From JAQBQB01 sp963757185 (GTDB lineage: Bacteria; Gemmatimonadota; Gemmatimonadetes; Gemmatimonadales; Gemmatimonadaceae): a stretch of 64,000 bases of DNA. The notes below the pieces were generated by a model, which had not been told where the DNA came from, ran no database searches, and saw only the letters and a list, made by a program, of their open reading frames with translations. Made by a program: the position numbers and the translations under genes. The stretch lies in NCBI GenBank assembly GCA_963757185.1, contig CAVWQI010000009.1:703982-767981 (forward strand), written 5' to 3'. Positions 44,863 through 52,608 of this stretch are shown piece by piece; positions within the stretch are counted from its first letter, which is position 1, and each line of letters starts with the position of its first letter.

Positions 44863-45057
44863 GCCGGGGATCGACGGTGTTCGATCACGGCCGCGGCGAT
44901 CGGTCCAGGTCGAAGGCCACGCCAACTCAGTCCGGACGAATCCCGACGCATGAATCTGAACGACGACGTCGTTTATCGCTGCCGACGGCTCGGGCCGCTC
45001 CGCCAACTTCATCCCGGCAGTTCCCGCAGCCTGGTCCGTCACCACGATCGCCTTCAT
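44863..45057 (-). pseudogene. 5' part of an NAD(P)-dependent alcohol dehydrogenase/quinone oxidoreductase
   Basis: From the ATG at 45057: MKAIVVTDQAAGTAGMKLAE, then INDVVVQIHASGFVRTELAW and DRTPSIPGH, where homology stops. This is the first 63 residues or so of an MDR-family reductase of the type whose cofactor half lies at 36427-36867. The joint with istB is at about 44862. The promoter region upstream is present. Confidence 0.78.
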
Positions 45058-45118
45058 CCGGAATTGTCTCCTCAGTCATTTTGGCGCCGAGATACGCTCG
45101 TACGCGCGCGCAAGCGCG

Positions 45119-45270
45119 CTATCGGCGCGTCTGCAGGCGCAGACCGAGGTGCCAGGTCGTCACCGTCAGCCGATCGCCGCGATAGTTGGGCAACGCGAAC
45201 GCGCGCCAACCCGCCACAATGGCGAGCCTGGACATCGGAGCCCCCGCAATATCGATCGCGGCGCCTAGGG
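45119..45270 (-). pseudogene. 3' fragment of the local barrel family (copy 3)
   Basis: The minus-strand frame reads TLGAAIDIAGAPMSRLAIVA, GWRAFALPNYRGDRLTVTTW and HLGLRLQTRR. It matches the last 48 residues of the proteins at 24.5 and 39.6 kb. The homologous part begins next to the stop of the upstream lipoprotein gene (45265), so the 5' three quarters have been replaced. Confidence 0.65.
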
Positions 45271-46419
45271 TACGTAGACGCCAAAAAACCACGTATGAAG
45301 ATCGTCCTCTCCCGGCCCGCCGCCCAGCTGACCGTTTGCGACTGAGTGGCTGTACAGGTGGAAAGTGAAAAAGGTCTGCGAGACCGATCCGGGCGGAAGT
45401 ACGACGTACAGCGTCGCCGTTCTCCCGTTGTTCAAACCGCAGTAATTCGCTCGATTGATCCGCACGGTGTCCGGACACGTGATCGTGACAGTCGGCAGGA
45501 CCGACGCGTTCTCTCGTCCCGGACTCTCTAAGATCACCCAGTCCGGCACCGTTCCGGCCGACCATCCGGTGATGGGAATAGAGATGTCGCCGGTGTTCGT
45601 CGGATACCATCCGTTTGCCGTGACGACGTTGAAATACGGCGTCGGGATCGCCGGCACGCACGGATCGCCGCCGAGTGACGCGGCTTGATTTGAAAACACT
45701 CGCTGGTAATAGAATCCGCCGTCGAGGTACCGCGTCCCTTCACACAGGTCCGCGTTTTCTTCGATCTTAATGTTGTCATCCAATCCCCACGGGCTGGCGG
45801 TCCAGGGCGGGGTTCCGGATTTCAAGTTCCACCCGTCCTGCTCGGGGTCGGTCGCGGACTCGATGATCTCATGACTCGCGTCGAGGGTCAGACTTTGCAT
45901 CGTCTCGCCCTGGAATCGGCCAATGACAGCGTACGCGTCGGACGGTCCGAACGCCGCATGGAACGCCGCGTAGGTCGTGCCGACGAAGCCCACGCCCGCC
46001 GGCAGAAAGACCAGATACACGGTACGTCCGTCCGCGACATATCCGGCTGAATCGATCGCCGCCGCCGTCACGTATGAGACAACATCCGGACCCCTCAATT
46101 GCGTTCCAGGTGTCATCGGTGGGCCGATGACCGTGAAGGCCGTGGCGGTTGGCGACACGCCATAGGGAGTCGCGACCGCCGGCCACCACCGGCTCGTCGG
46201 CACCGCTTTCGCAAACGCAAACAGCGAGTCGCGAAGGCTGTCGTTCGCGGCGGCGACGACGACGAGCCGGAGCGGACTAAGGAGATGTCCGCCGTAATTG
46301 GTCAGCATCGGGAATCGCGAGTTCCCGTTCGTCTTCGCCGAAGGTTCGGTGTCGCTTCCGCAACCGATGATCACCACGGTGCACGCGGCGAGAAACGCCG
46401 TTCGTGAGGGTCCACTCAT
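45265..46419 (-). CDS. Lipoprotein with an H-E-x-x-E putative metalloprotease-like motif
   Basis: 384 residues. The ATG at 46419 opens MSGPSRTAFLAACTVVIIGC, a lipoprotein signal with lipobox VIIGC. The mature protein begins LLSPLRLVVVAAANDSLRD and contains DVVSYVTAAAIDSAGYV, TVYLVFLPAGVGFV and then TLDASHEIIESATDPEQDGW. The H-E-I-I-E followed by A-T-D-P is seen in a group of bacterial and fungal secreted proteins where it replaces the HExxH zinc motif. The C-terminal half is a beta-sandwich (VVTANGWYPTNTGDISIPI, RTATLYVVLPPGSVSQTFF). Whether it is a protease is untested. Its stop abuts the barrel fragment, so the C-terminus may be altered. Confidence 0.6.
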   Translation of the reverse strand: MSGPSRTAFLAACTVVIIGCGSDTEPSAKTNGNSRFPMLTNYGGHLLSPLRLVVVAAANDSLRDSLFAFAKAVPTSRWWPAVATPYGVSPTATAFTVIGPPMTPGTQLRGPDVVSYVTAAAIDSAGYVADGRTVYLVFLPAGVGFVGTTYAAFHAAFGPSDAYAVIGRFQGETMQSLTLDASHEIIESATDPEQDGWNLKSGTPPWTASPWGLDDNIKIEENADLCEGTRYLDGGFYYQRVFSNQAASLGGDPCVPAIPTPYFNVVTANGWYPTNTGDISIPITGWSAGTVPDWVILESPGRENASVLPTVTITCPDTVRINRANYCGLNNGRTATLYVVLPPGSVSQTFFTFHLYSHSVANGQLGGGPGEDDLHTWFFGVYVP

Positions 46420-46607
46420 GAGTCGGGGTTGAAATGGGAAGGCCGCGCCACAATCTGTGCGACGGTTCTTGGACGCGCAAAGATTAGAGCACTTCTAATA
46501 TGGTTCCCGCGCACCCCGGCGCGCATGGTGTCGCCGAGCCATCGACTCGACAACCGCGAATGCTGACCGTTGATTGCCGAATCGCGCGGGCGGTGATCTT
46601 CAGGTGG

Positions 46608-46899
46608 CTACGCGACGTCGAGAACGAAGCAACCCCAGTCATCTTCGGCAGTGGCGAGCACCAACCACTGCCCGGCATTCGGAAAGAGCACCTCACTCGG
46701 GTAGCCGTACGTTGGGCCGGTGCTTCTTCTCCGTAGCCGGGCCGGCGTGGGCGAACCCCGTACCTTCCGCCTCGGCCTCGGCGATTGTCGCAGGTATGGT
46801 CTGGGCGCTGACGACGTTCGCCAAAGACGCCAGGATCGCCACACGTAGAACCGCTGACCGAATACGAACCTCCGGCGGATGTCGCACGAGTAGCCGCAT
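46608..46899 (-). pseudogene. WGCFVLDVA secreted family, copy 3, internally deleted and frameshifted
   Basis: The ATG at about 46899 opens a leader (VRIRSAVLRVAILASLANVV...SAQ) and TIPATIAEAEAEGTGFAHAG, which matches copy 2 (NIPATVREAEAQGADFAHDT). After about 35 residues the middle 100 residues are missing. The end resumes one frame over as TYGYPSEVLFPNAGQWLVLA, TAEDDWG and CFVLDVA. It cannot be functional as it stands. Confidence 0.55.
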
Positions 46900-47050
46900 C
46901 AGTCTGGCTGCATGACTGATGCCGTCGCCGCTCCCTAGCTGAGGTGGCGAGCGGATTGACGGATCGGCAAGAGCCCGACAGCACACAAGGCGTTGTCGGG
47001 TTCTTCAGACAGCGTCAATCACGCCGGATCTAATCGCGCGCGCGATTCGC

Positions 47051-48127
47051 TTATTTGGGAGCGCGCGGCTCGCCGTAGATGAAGTCGTCCATCACGACAA
47101 TGTCCTTGTTCCCTCCGGTGCTCACGTTGTCATTCACGGTAGCATCGATCGGGGTATTGCCCGAGGTGATGCGCACTCGTGCGACAATCGCAGACTCGAA
47201 CACGGCGCCGACAAACGAGAATCCCGCCGCATCGCTCCGCCGAGGCGCCTTTACGGTCGCCAGCAGGTTTCCGGCGGCATCGAAGTACTGGATGGTCGTC
47301 GAACTATCGAGCCCGACGTCCGCGAACACAGAACCGAATCCGGTCACCAACGCCGGCGTGTTCGATCCGGCCACGACGAACTGAACATCGACGACGGTGC
47401 TTCCCCTCGCCGTGAAGAGCTTTGGTTTGCTGAAGGCGTTGAACTCGCCGGCATAGTTCGCGTTCACGTCGACGTATCCGCTGTCGCTCATCCGGAACGC
47501 CGACCCGGGCGTCGTGAACAGCACGCCGCGCGGTGAATTGACGTTGAAGAAGGTGCCGGGGAAGAGATCGTTGTCCGTGAATGTCGCGGGCACGCCGTCC
47601 CAGTTTATCTCGCGGCGCCCGCCCGCCTGCTCTCCCGCGACGTTCGGGTTGAGCGCACCAAGCAGAGTTCGATAGGCGTTGACGGAAGCGGTGATGTCGC
47701 CGGTTGCGCTGGTGATCTGCACGTTGTGCGCTGTCGCCGCGATCGTGACGGAGGCGGCATTGACGATCGCCGCGTGCAGAGAATCCGCGCCCGCCGTCGG
47801 TCCCATCGTCCACGTGATCGACGCGTTTCCGTTGGCATCCGTCTGGCTGGTCGCCGCGCTGACTGATCCACCACCGAACGTGACCGTCCAGGTGACAACG
47901 GCGTTCGTGAGCGAGGCGCCATATTGATCCAAAACGTGCACGACAATCGGCTGAGCGAGCGGCTGGCTGGTGAGGCCGACCTGTCCGTTGCCCGAGCTCG
48001 TCGTGACGCTCGTCGCGGTGAGAGCCACCGCGTTGGTGACGTTGTCGTCGTGGCAGGCCGCGCTGCTCAACAGGAGCGCGCCGCTCGCCACCGGTACGAG
48101 CCACCGCGCGTAACTACGTTCCTGCAT
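47051..48127 (-). CDS. Ig-like (Big-1 type) lipoprotein
   Basis: 358 residues from the ATG at 48127 (MQERSYARWLVPVASGALLL, lipobox SSAAC). One Big-1-like domain spans about 35-130 (QPIVVHVLDQYGASLTNAVV, TWTVTFGGGSVS, TDANGNASITWTMG). The C-terminal 200 residues are a beta-sandwich: GVPATFTDNDLFPGTFFNVN, GVLFTTPGSAFRMSD, DVQFVVAGSNTPALVTGFGS and ARVRITSGNTPID. Such proteins are surface or periplasmic. The frame is intact. Role unknown. Confidence 0.7.
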   Translation of the reverse strand: MQERSYARWLVPVASGALLLSSAACHDDNVTNAVALTATSVTTSSGNGQVGLTSQPLAQPIVVHVLDQYGASLTNAVVTWTVTFGGGSVSAATSQTDANGNASITWTMGPTAGADSLHAAIVNAASVTIAATAHNVQITSATGDITASVNAYRTLLGALNPNVAGEQAGGRREINWDGVPATFTDNDLFPGTFFNVNSPRGVLFTTPGSAFRMSDSGYVDVNANYAGEFNAFSKPKLFTARGSTVVDVQFVVAGSNTPALVTGFGSVFADVGLDSSTTIQYFDAAGNLLATVKAPRRSDAAGFSFVGAVFESAIVARVRITSGNTPIDATVNDNVSTGGNKDIVVMDDFIYGEPRAPK

Positions 48128-48235
48128 GTTCACTACCCCCTCTACTTGCAATGAGTCAGTTGTTGTCCTCTGCAGTTGAAGACGTGCGCACGGGCGTGAT
48201 CCGGACAGCGGCGCGGGCGGCGACAAAACGCTCTT

Positions 48236-50824
48236 CTATTGAATCCATGGCCGCCCGCTACGATACGTGGAGATGCGTGCTTGCACGCGAGCCGCGCCGT
48301 CCCGATCGCCGGCAGTTTGGGCCATCGCCAACTCGCGTTCGGCCACTGTAACCGCTTCGGCAAACCGGCCGTTCGCGGCGAGGGCCGCTGCCCAGACGTC
48401 GAGTCCCGTCTCGTCGGGAGGAGGCGAGCGTTTCGCGACGAGCGCTTCTGCGCGCCGAAGCGCAAGCGGGGCGTTTCGTACGCGATCGTCTCTGCTGGTC
48501 GCCAGGATCCACACGATGCTCGCTTCGACGCTCGGCAAACGGGAAATCGTTTCCGCGGTGTCAAGAAGACGAAGCGCGAGCGCATGATCGTCCCACTGAT
48601 ACGACGTTCGAGCAGCAGTCTCCAAGAGACCGCCTCGCTGAGCGGGCGCTCTCAGTGAAACAGCTTGGCGAAACTCGGCGTCGGCTATTCCCGGGTTCCT
48701 GGCCGCCAATTCGGCGACGGCAGTGTACCAAGCCGCGTCAAACGGCGTCTGGTTGGGAACGACCTCGAACAGGAGCGGCCGCGCGTCGAGGGGCAAGTCG
48801 GCGCGAGGCCGATATGCGATCGGCTTGAGCCAACGGGGATACTCACGCGCGTGCATCAGTCGGTATCCGAAGGTTCCTTGTAGCTCGTCGGTGGCCGATC
48901 CGGACCGAGCCAATTCCAAATACGTCGGCAAATAGTCGCTCGTCACCAGCGCTATGTCCGTAACGCCGTGCGCTTGTATGAGCCTCAGCGCTTCGTCATC
49001 ACTCGGCGCTGAGAAGATCCGCGCGGCTGCTTCGACGCCATCGATGTTCTCCCAGTAGAGTGACGCCAGCGTACGAAAACGACCGAAGTAGCCGATGGTC
49101 GTCGACGCGTTCGGGCTCGCCAGCAGTGTGACGGGTCCGTCCGGGTGAGCGCCGCGAATGGCGACGGCCGCGTCGCGGTACGTTGTCTCCAGCGCATCCC
49201 CAATGGAAATGGCGCGGTTGGCCACGCTCACCCTCGTCAGTTGCACGCGAGCCGAAGCCTGCTCTATGAAGGCGGCGCCGAGCAACACCACCGCAGCCCA
49301 ACGGACGCGCTGCGTCCATCGCCCCCCCCCCAGCTCCAGCGTGGATGCAACCAACAACAGGCACAGTTCCGGCCCGCTGGCCGTCAACCACCATCGAACT
49401 TGCCAGCACGCCAGCCCCACGCTCGCGATCACAACCAACGACGCGAACGTGATCAGTATTCGTTCGTTGCCGCGCCGGCGAAAGACGAGCAGTACAGGAA
49501 TGGCCAACACGAACCCAATCGCGAAACGCCAGGCTATTTCCGGCGATGTCGCGCGAATGAGCGCCGGCAGGGACAGAAACTCCTCGATGCCCGCATGCAT
49601 TTGCCTCACGCGAGGATCCAGGGGCGCGAAGACCCGCGGCCCCAACACCAACACGACCGTCGCCGGAGCGAGTACGAAGGCTGACGCCAGTCCCACGCGC
49701 CAACCGAGAGAAAAACGGCCGTCGATACGCCCGTCGTTCCGCCCGTCGTTACGCCGCTGAACGACGGAGGCCACCAGTTCTCCTCCGCCGAGCCACGCCA
49801 ACGCGAACAGTGGGTTATTCACCTCGAGGCGAAGCCCAAGGTGACTCGGCGCGTACTCGAGCAAATAGAGGAGGAGCGAGGCGGCGAATCCGACGCGTCC
49901 CCAGAGCCGCCAGGCATCGCCGTCGAAGACGAGTCCTCCCCGAATCGTCTGCCGTTTTCCGAGCCACACGCCGACGACAGCGCCGCTCAGCCCCACGAAT
50001 GCGATGATGGGAACTACCGATGCGGCGCTGATCCAAAGGCCGACGGCTCCGCAAAGCGCCGACACAATGGCCGCGGTCCGTTGCTCGCCCCTCGACTTCG
50101 GGAGAAGCGGCACGGGTTCATCGCCGGACGCGCGCCACCCGGCCCCCATGAATAGCGCGCCAAGCACGACGCCGAAGGTCGCGGCGGTCAACAGTCCGTG
50201 ATGATCGACGTAGTTCGGCGAAAACCCCTCATAGAACGACCGGTGACCGATCATTCCGAGCGCGATCAAGATCGCCGCCGCGACCCCAACGCGGCGTGCT
50301 ATCCATGCGGAAAAGCCGCAGACGACGAACATGAAGAGCGGGAGATTGATCCAGGCCAGCGATTGTTCAGTCGCCGTCTCGAGCGGCTCTCTCGTAAAGG
50401 ATTGCCGGATTCGTCCCGCGCCGGCGATGAGGTGCGCGAACGCCGAGTTCCAGTGGACGTCGCGACCGGTTGGCGCGTTGTCGATATCGGTGTGCCTCAG
50501 TCGCCATCCCGCTCCCGAGTCTTCTTGCAAGGCGAGCGCGTACCGGGTCCACGTATACGTGTCCTCGTAGGGGGAGCTTCGGTGCAACGGGAGGACGTCG
50601 GTCGGCAGAGTGCCGGAGGCGCCGAGCATATCGACGTAATCGCGTTCGGCAAGCGTGTCGAGCGCGGCGAAGACGCCTATCAATACCCAGGCGAGACCGA
50701 GGCACCCCCAGCGAACGGCCCGTGACACCGAAGCGCTCTGCAAACGAAATCGGCGCGGGCGACTCGGGCCGACGCGCTGATAAGCGTTGAGTGTTCGGTC
50801 TGCGACGAGTTGAGGCCGTGACAT
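48236..50824 (-). CDS. Large GT-C/STT3-like membrane glycosyltransferase-like protein
   Basis: 862 residues, ATG at 50824. An N-terminal helix (VRWGCLGLAWVLIGVFAALD) is followed by a loop with SSPYEDTYTWTRYALALQED and GRDVHWNSAFAHLIAG. About ten further helices follow, among them the loop SPNYVDHHGLLTAATFG. The D-H-H-G motif and a charged first loop recall STT3/PglB-type oligosaccharyltransferases and related GT-C enzymes. Residues after about 560 are soluble, with a ligand-binding-like part and helical repeats (TPR-like) at the end. A run of 10 G (coding strand) encodes GGG near residue 500. Substrate unknown; the assignment is by resemblance. Confidence 0.6.
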   Translation of the reverse strand: MSRPQLVADRTLNAYQRVGPSRPRRFRLQSASVSRAVRWGCLGLAWVLIGVFAALDTLAERDYVDMLGASGTLPTDVLPLHRSSPYEDTYTWTRYALALQEDSGAGWRLRHTDIDNAPTGRDVHWNSAFAHLIAGAGRIRQSFTREPLETATEQSLAWINLPLFMFVVCGFSAWIARRVGVAAAILIALGMIGHRSFYEGFSPNYVDHHGLLTAATFGVVLGALFMGAGWRASGDEPVPLLPKSRGEQRTAAIVSALCGAVGLWISAASVVPIIAFVGLSGAVVGVWLGKRQTIRGGLVFDGDAWRLWGRVGFAASLLLYLLEYAPSHLGLRLEVNNPLFALAWLGGGELVASVVQRRNDGRNDGRIDGRFSLGWRVGLASAFVLAPATVVLVLGPRVFAPLDPRVRQMHAGIEEFLSLPALIRATSPEIAWRFAIGFVLAIPVLLVFRRRGNERILITFASLVVIASVGLACWQVRWWLTASGPELCLLLVASTLELGGGRWTQRVRWAAVVLLGAAFIEQASARVQLTRVSVANRAISIGDALETTYRDAAVAIRGAHPDGPVTLLASPNASTTIGYFGRFRTLASLYWENIDGVEAAARIFSAPSDDEALRLIQAHGVTDIALVTSDYLPTYLELARSGSATDELQGTFGYRLMHAREYPRWLKPIAYRPRADLPLDARPLLFEVVPNQTPFDAAWYTAVAELAARNPGIADAEFRQAVSLRAPAQRGGLLETAARTSYQWDDHALALRLLDTAETISRLPSVEASIVWILATSRDDRVRNAPLALRRAEALVAKRSPPPDETGLDVWAAALAANGRFAEAVTVAERELAMAQTAGDRDGAARVQARISTYRSGRPWIQ

Positions 50825-51206
50825 GCTTCGACGGTCGGCTAGAATCGCACGGCCGTTGGGCCCCAGGTACGATGTGTTCGAGCTGGCGATTCTAACACTA
50901 CCGTCGGCCTACACCGACCGACTGTATTGGCGCCGCACGTTTAGAAAATTTTATACGCACATTGAGAAAGCTTTGTGCGTACCTCGGCGAGATGCCTGGG
51001 GGGGGGCCGAGCTCCACCGCGTCACGTCTAACCCGTGGTCTGTTGTCAGATGTCGGTTCCCGACTTCTAGCCCACAGCCGTACCCGCCCTACCAAGACAG
51101 ACCTCAGAGTGGCCGTGGCCTCTTCAGAGTGGCCGTGGCCTCCTCTATAGAAGCGCCCGGGTCATTGACAGACTTGTCGGACCCGTGAACGACGGCCGGC
51201 GCGTGG
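50825..51206. other. Intergenic stretch with a short tandem repeat
   Basis: No gene is evident in these 380 bases. They include an AT-rich patch (50938-50965) that may hold the promoter for the membrane protein gene, a run of nine G near 51000, and two copies of a 20-base repeat (CAGAGTGGCCGTGGCCTCTT) at 51105-51144. The right part carries a possible broken 5' end of the LamG gene. Confidence 0.5.
51105..51144. repeat. Two-unit 20-bp tandem repeat
   Basis: CAGAGTGGCCGTGGCCTCTT at 51105-51124 is followed directly by a copy differing at one base (51125-51144). Each unit has the palindromic core GGCCGTGGCC. It lies just before the LamG gene. Confidence 0.75.
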
Positions 51207-52148
51207 GTGCACTTCGTCGGGACGTTCGACGGGCATGGCATTCGCGCCTATACCAACGGCCAACTGGTCGACTGGCTGACCTGGCCCGGTGCGCTCGGCG
51301 ACGCCGATCGCCCGCTGGTGTTCGGCCAGTTTCTGACGCAGCACTGGCAAGGCGCGCTCGACGACGTCCGCATCTACGATCGGGCCCTCACACCGGACGA
51401 GGTCAAGCAGCTCTATCACGAGGGCGGCTGGTCGCCTGCGTCGCCGCTCGCGTTGCCGCCGGCGCCATCGGTCGCGCGAGACCTCTCGGTCACCTACGTG
51501 ATCACCGGCAGCGCGACGACCGACGACGGCGCCCCCGTAGCGGGCGCGCGGGTCGTCGCCAATTTCAGCCCCGCCCAAGGACCGAGTCTCGATTCGCTCG
51601 GCCAGCGCGTGTGCAACTGTCAGCTCTCCGCCACCACCGGATCCAACGGGCAGTACACGATGACGGTCGCGGTGGCCCAGGCGTCGTCACTCGGCATGCA
51701 GCTGTTCGCCGGCGACGCATATGAAGAGGAGAATCAGCTGATGGTGCCGGTCGGCTCGGGATCGCCCTCCGCGCAGACGCTGAATTTTCACGTGCACCAG
51801 ATGCGCCAGATTGCCGCGGGGGACTCGATGGCGGTCACGGTCAGCCCGACCAATTCGGCGTGCTTCAACGATCTCCAAAAAGTGGGCGGGTGGCCCCTCG
51901 ACGAGCCCCGCTGCCGCACCATACTCGTGATGCCGGCTGCCGACGGCGTCCTGCATGTGGATGCGGTCTCGACGCAGGGCGGCGCGCCGAGCGGGCTGGA
52001 GATCGAAGACGCGGCGCTCCAGAATGAGCATCTTGGCAACCCCGGGACGGTTCGAGTCACCGCGGGCAAGTACGTGCGAGTGAACGTCGAGATCCCCAAC
52101 AACCCGGCGAGCCAGACGTTCATGGTGCATACGTCGCTCACGCCGTAG
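51207..52148 (+). CDS. LamG/concanavalin-like domain protein, probably 5'-truncated
   Basis: 313 residues in the open frame. It enters directly into the second half of a LamG domain: HFVGTFDGHGIRAYTNGQLV, then GQFLTQHWQGALDDVRIYDR and ALTPDEVKQLYHEGGW, which is the standard LamG end. A carboxypeptidase-regulatory-like domain follows (YVITGSATTDDGAPVAGARV, ATTGSNGQYTMTVAVAQ), then a beta domain with D-S-M-A-V-T-V-S-P. There is no signal peptide, and the first half of LamG is absent. A neighbouring frame upstream reads NDG, so a truncation or frameshift near 51200 is likely. It was probably a secreted sugar-binding protein. Confidence 0.6.
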   Translation: MHFVGTFDGHGIRAYTNGQLVDWLTWPGALGDADRPLVFGQFLTQHWQGALDDVRIYDRALTPDEVKQLYHEGGWSPASPLALPPAPSVARDLSVTYVITGSATTDDGAPVAGARVVANFSPAQGPSLDSLGQRVCNCQLSATTGSNGQYTMTVAVAQASSLGMQLFAGDAYEEENQLMVPVGSGSPSAQTLNFHVHQMRQIAAGDSMAVTVSPTNSACFNDLQKVGGWPLDEPRCRTILVMPAADGVLHVDAVSTQGGAPSGLEIEDAALQNEHLGNPGTVRVTAGKYVRVNVEIPNNPASQTFMVHTSLTP

Positions 52149-52179
52149 AAGACACGCCGGCTGCCGCCGGTTTCTTCCT

Positions 52180-52485
52180 CTATCCTTTTGATCGCCTACC
52201 GAGCACCCACTTCTGCGAAGGGCTTAGTGCCTTGTCCTTCCGATGAACGCAGCCATACCAACAGCAAGGGCGGCGCATCCCTTCCTTGAGCTCCGAGACG
52301 ACCCTATCAACATGCTCCTTCCTCGTCTCTGGTGTCTTGACGGATATAGTCCAGCAAATCCATTCATTGCGGGAAAGCGGGGTGAGGTCTTCCCAGGTCG
52401 CGAGCGCTTTGGGATCAGCCGTGAGCGCCTTTCGCAAATCTGCTGGTAGCTCATGCGCTACGCCGCCGGAAATCTTTTTGCTCAT
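52180..52485 (-). CDS. YdeI/OmpD-associated family protein
   Basis: 101 residues, ATG at 52485. VAHELPADLRKALTADPKAL, then WEDLTPLSRNEWICWTISVK and KEHVDRVVSELKEGMRRPCC is the conserved signature of the YdeI/OmdA-like family (PF13376). The stretch R-R-P-C-C-W matches the usual end. The E. coli and Salmonella relatives are linked to polymyxin and bacteriocin tolerance through OmpD/OmpF-type porins; that role cannot be assumed here. Small, cytoplasmic, intact. Confidence 0.85.
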   Translation of the reverse strand: MSKKISGGVAHELPADLRKALTADPKALATWEDLTPLSRNEWICWTISVKTPETRKEHVDRVVSELKEGMRRPCCWYGCVHRKDKALSPSQKWVLGRRSKG

Positions 52486-52608
52486 TGCGCGCAGTATACA
52501 GGATTCTTTTCGGCCACTCCATGCCCAGGTAGTCGTCTGGTGACAGCCATGGACTGCCCCTAGCTGCTTGCCGGTCGGTCGCCGCCTCCGCAGGTTTGCT
52601 CACGCACC

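Noticed and set aside
44745..45185. Plus-strand frame continuing from istB into a new protein
   Set aside because: After LTPRLR the translation is the complement of the oxidoreductase 5' end and carries no family similarity.
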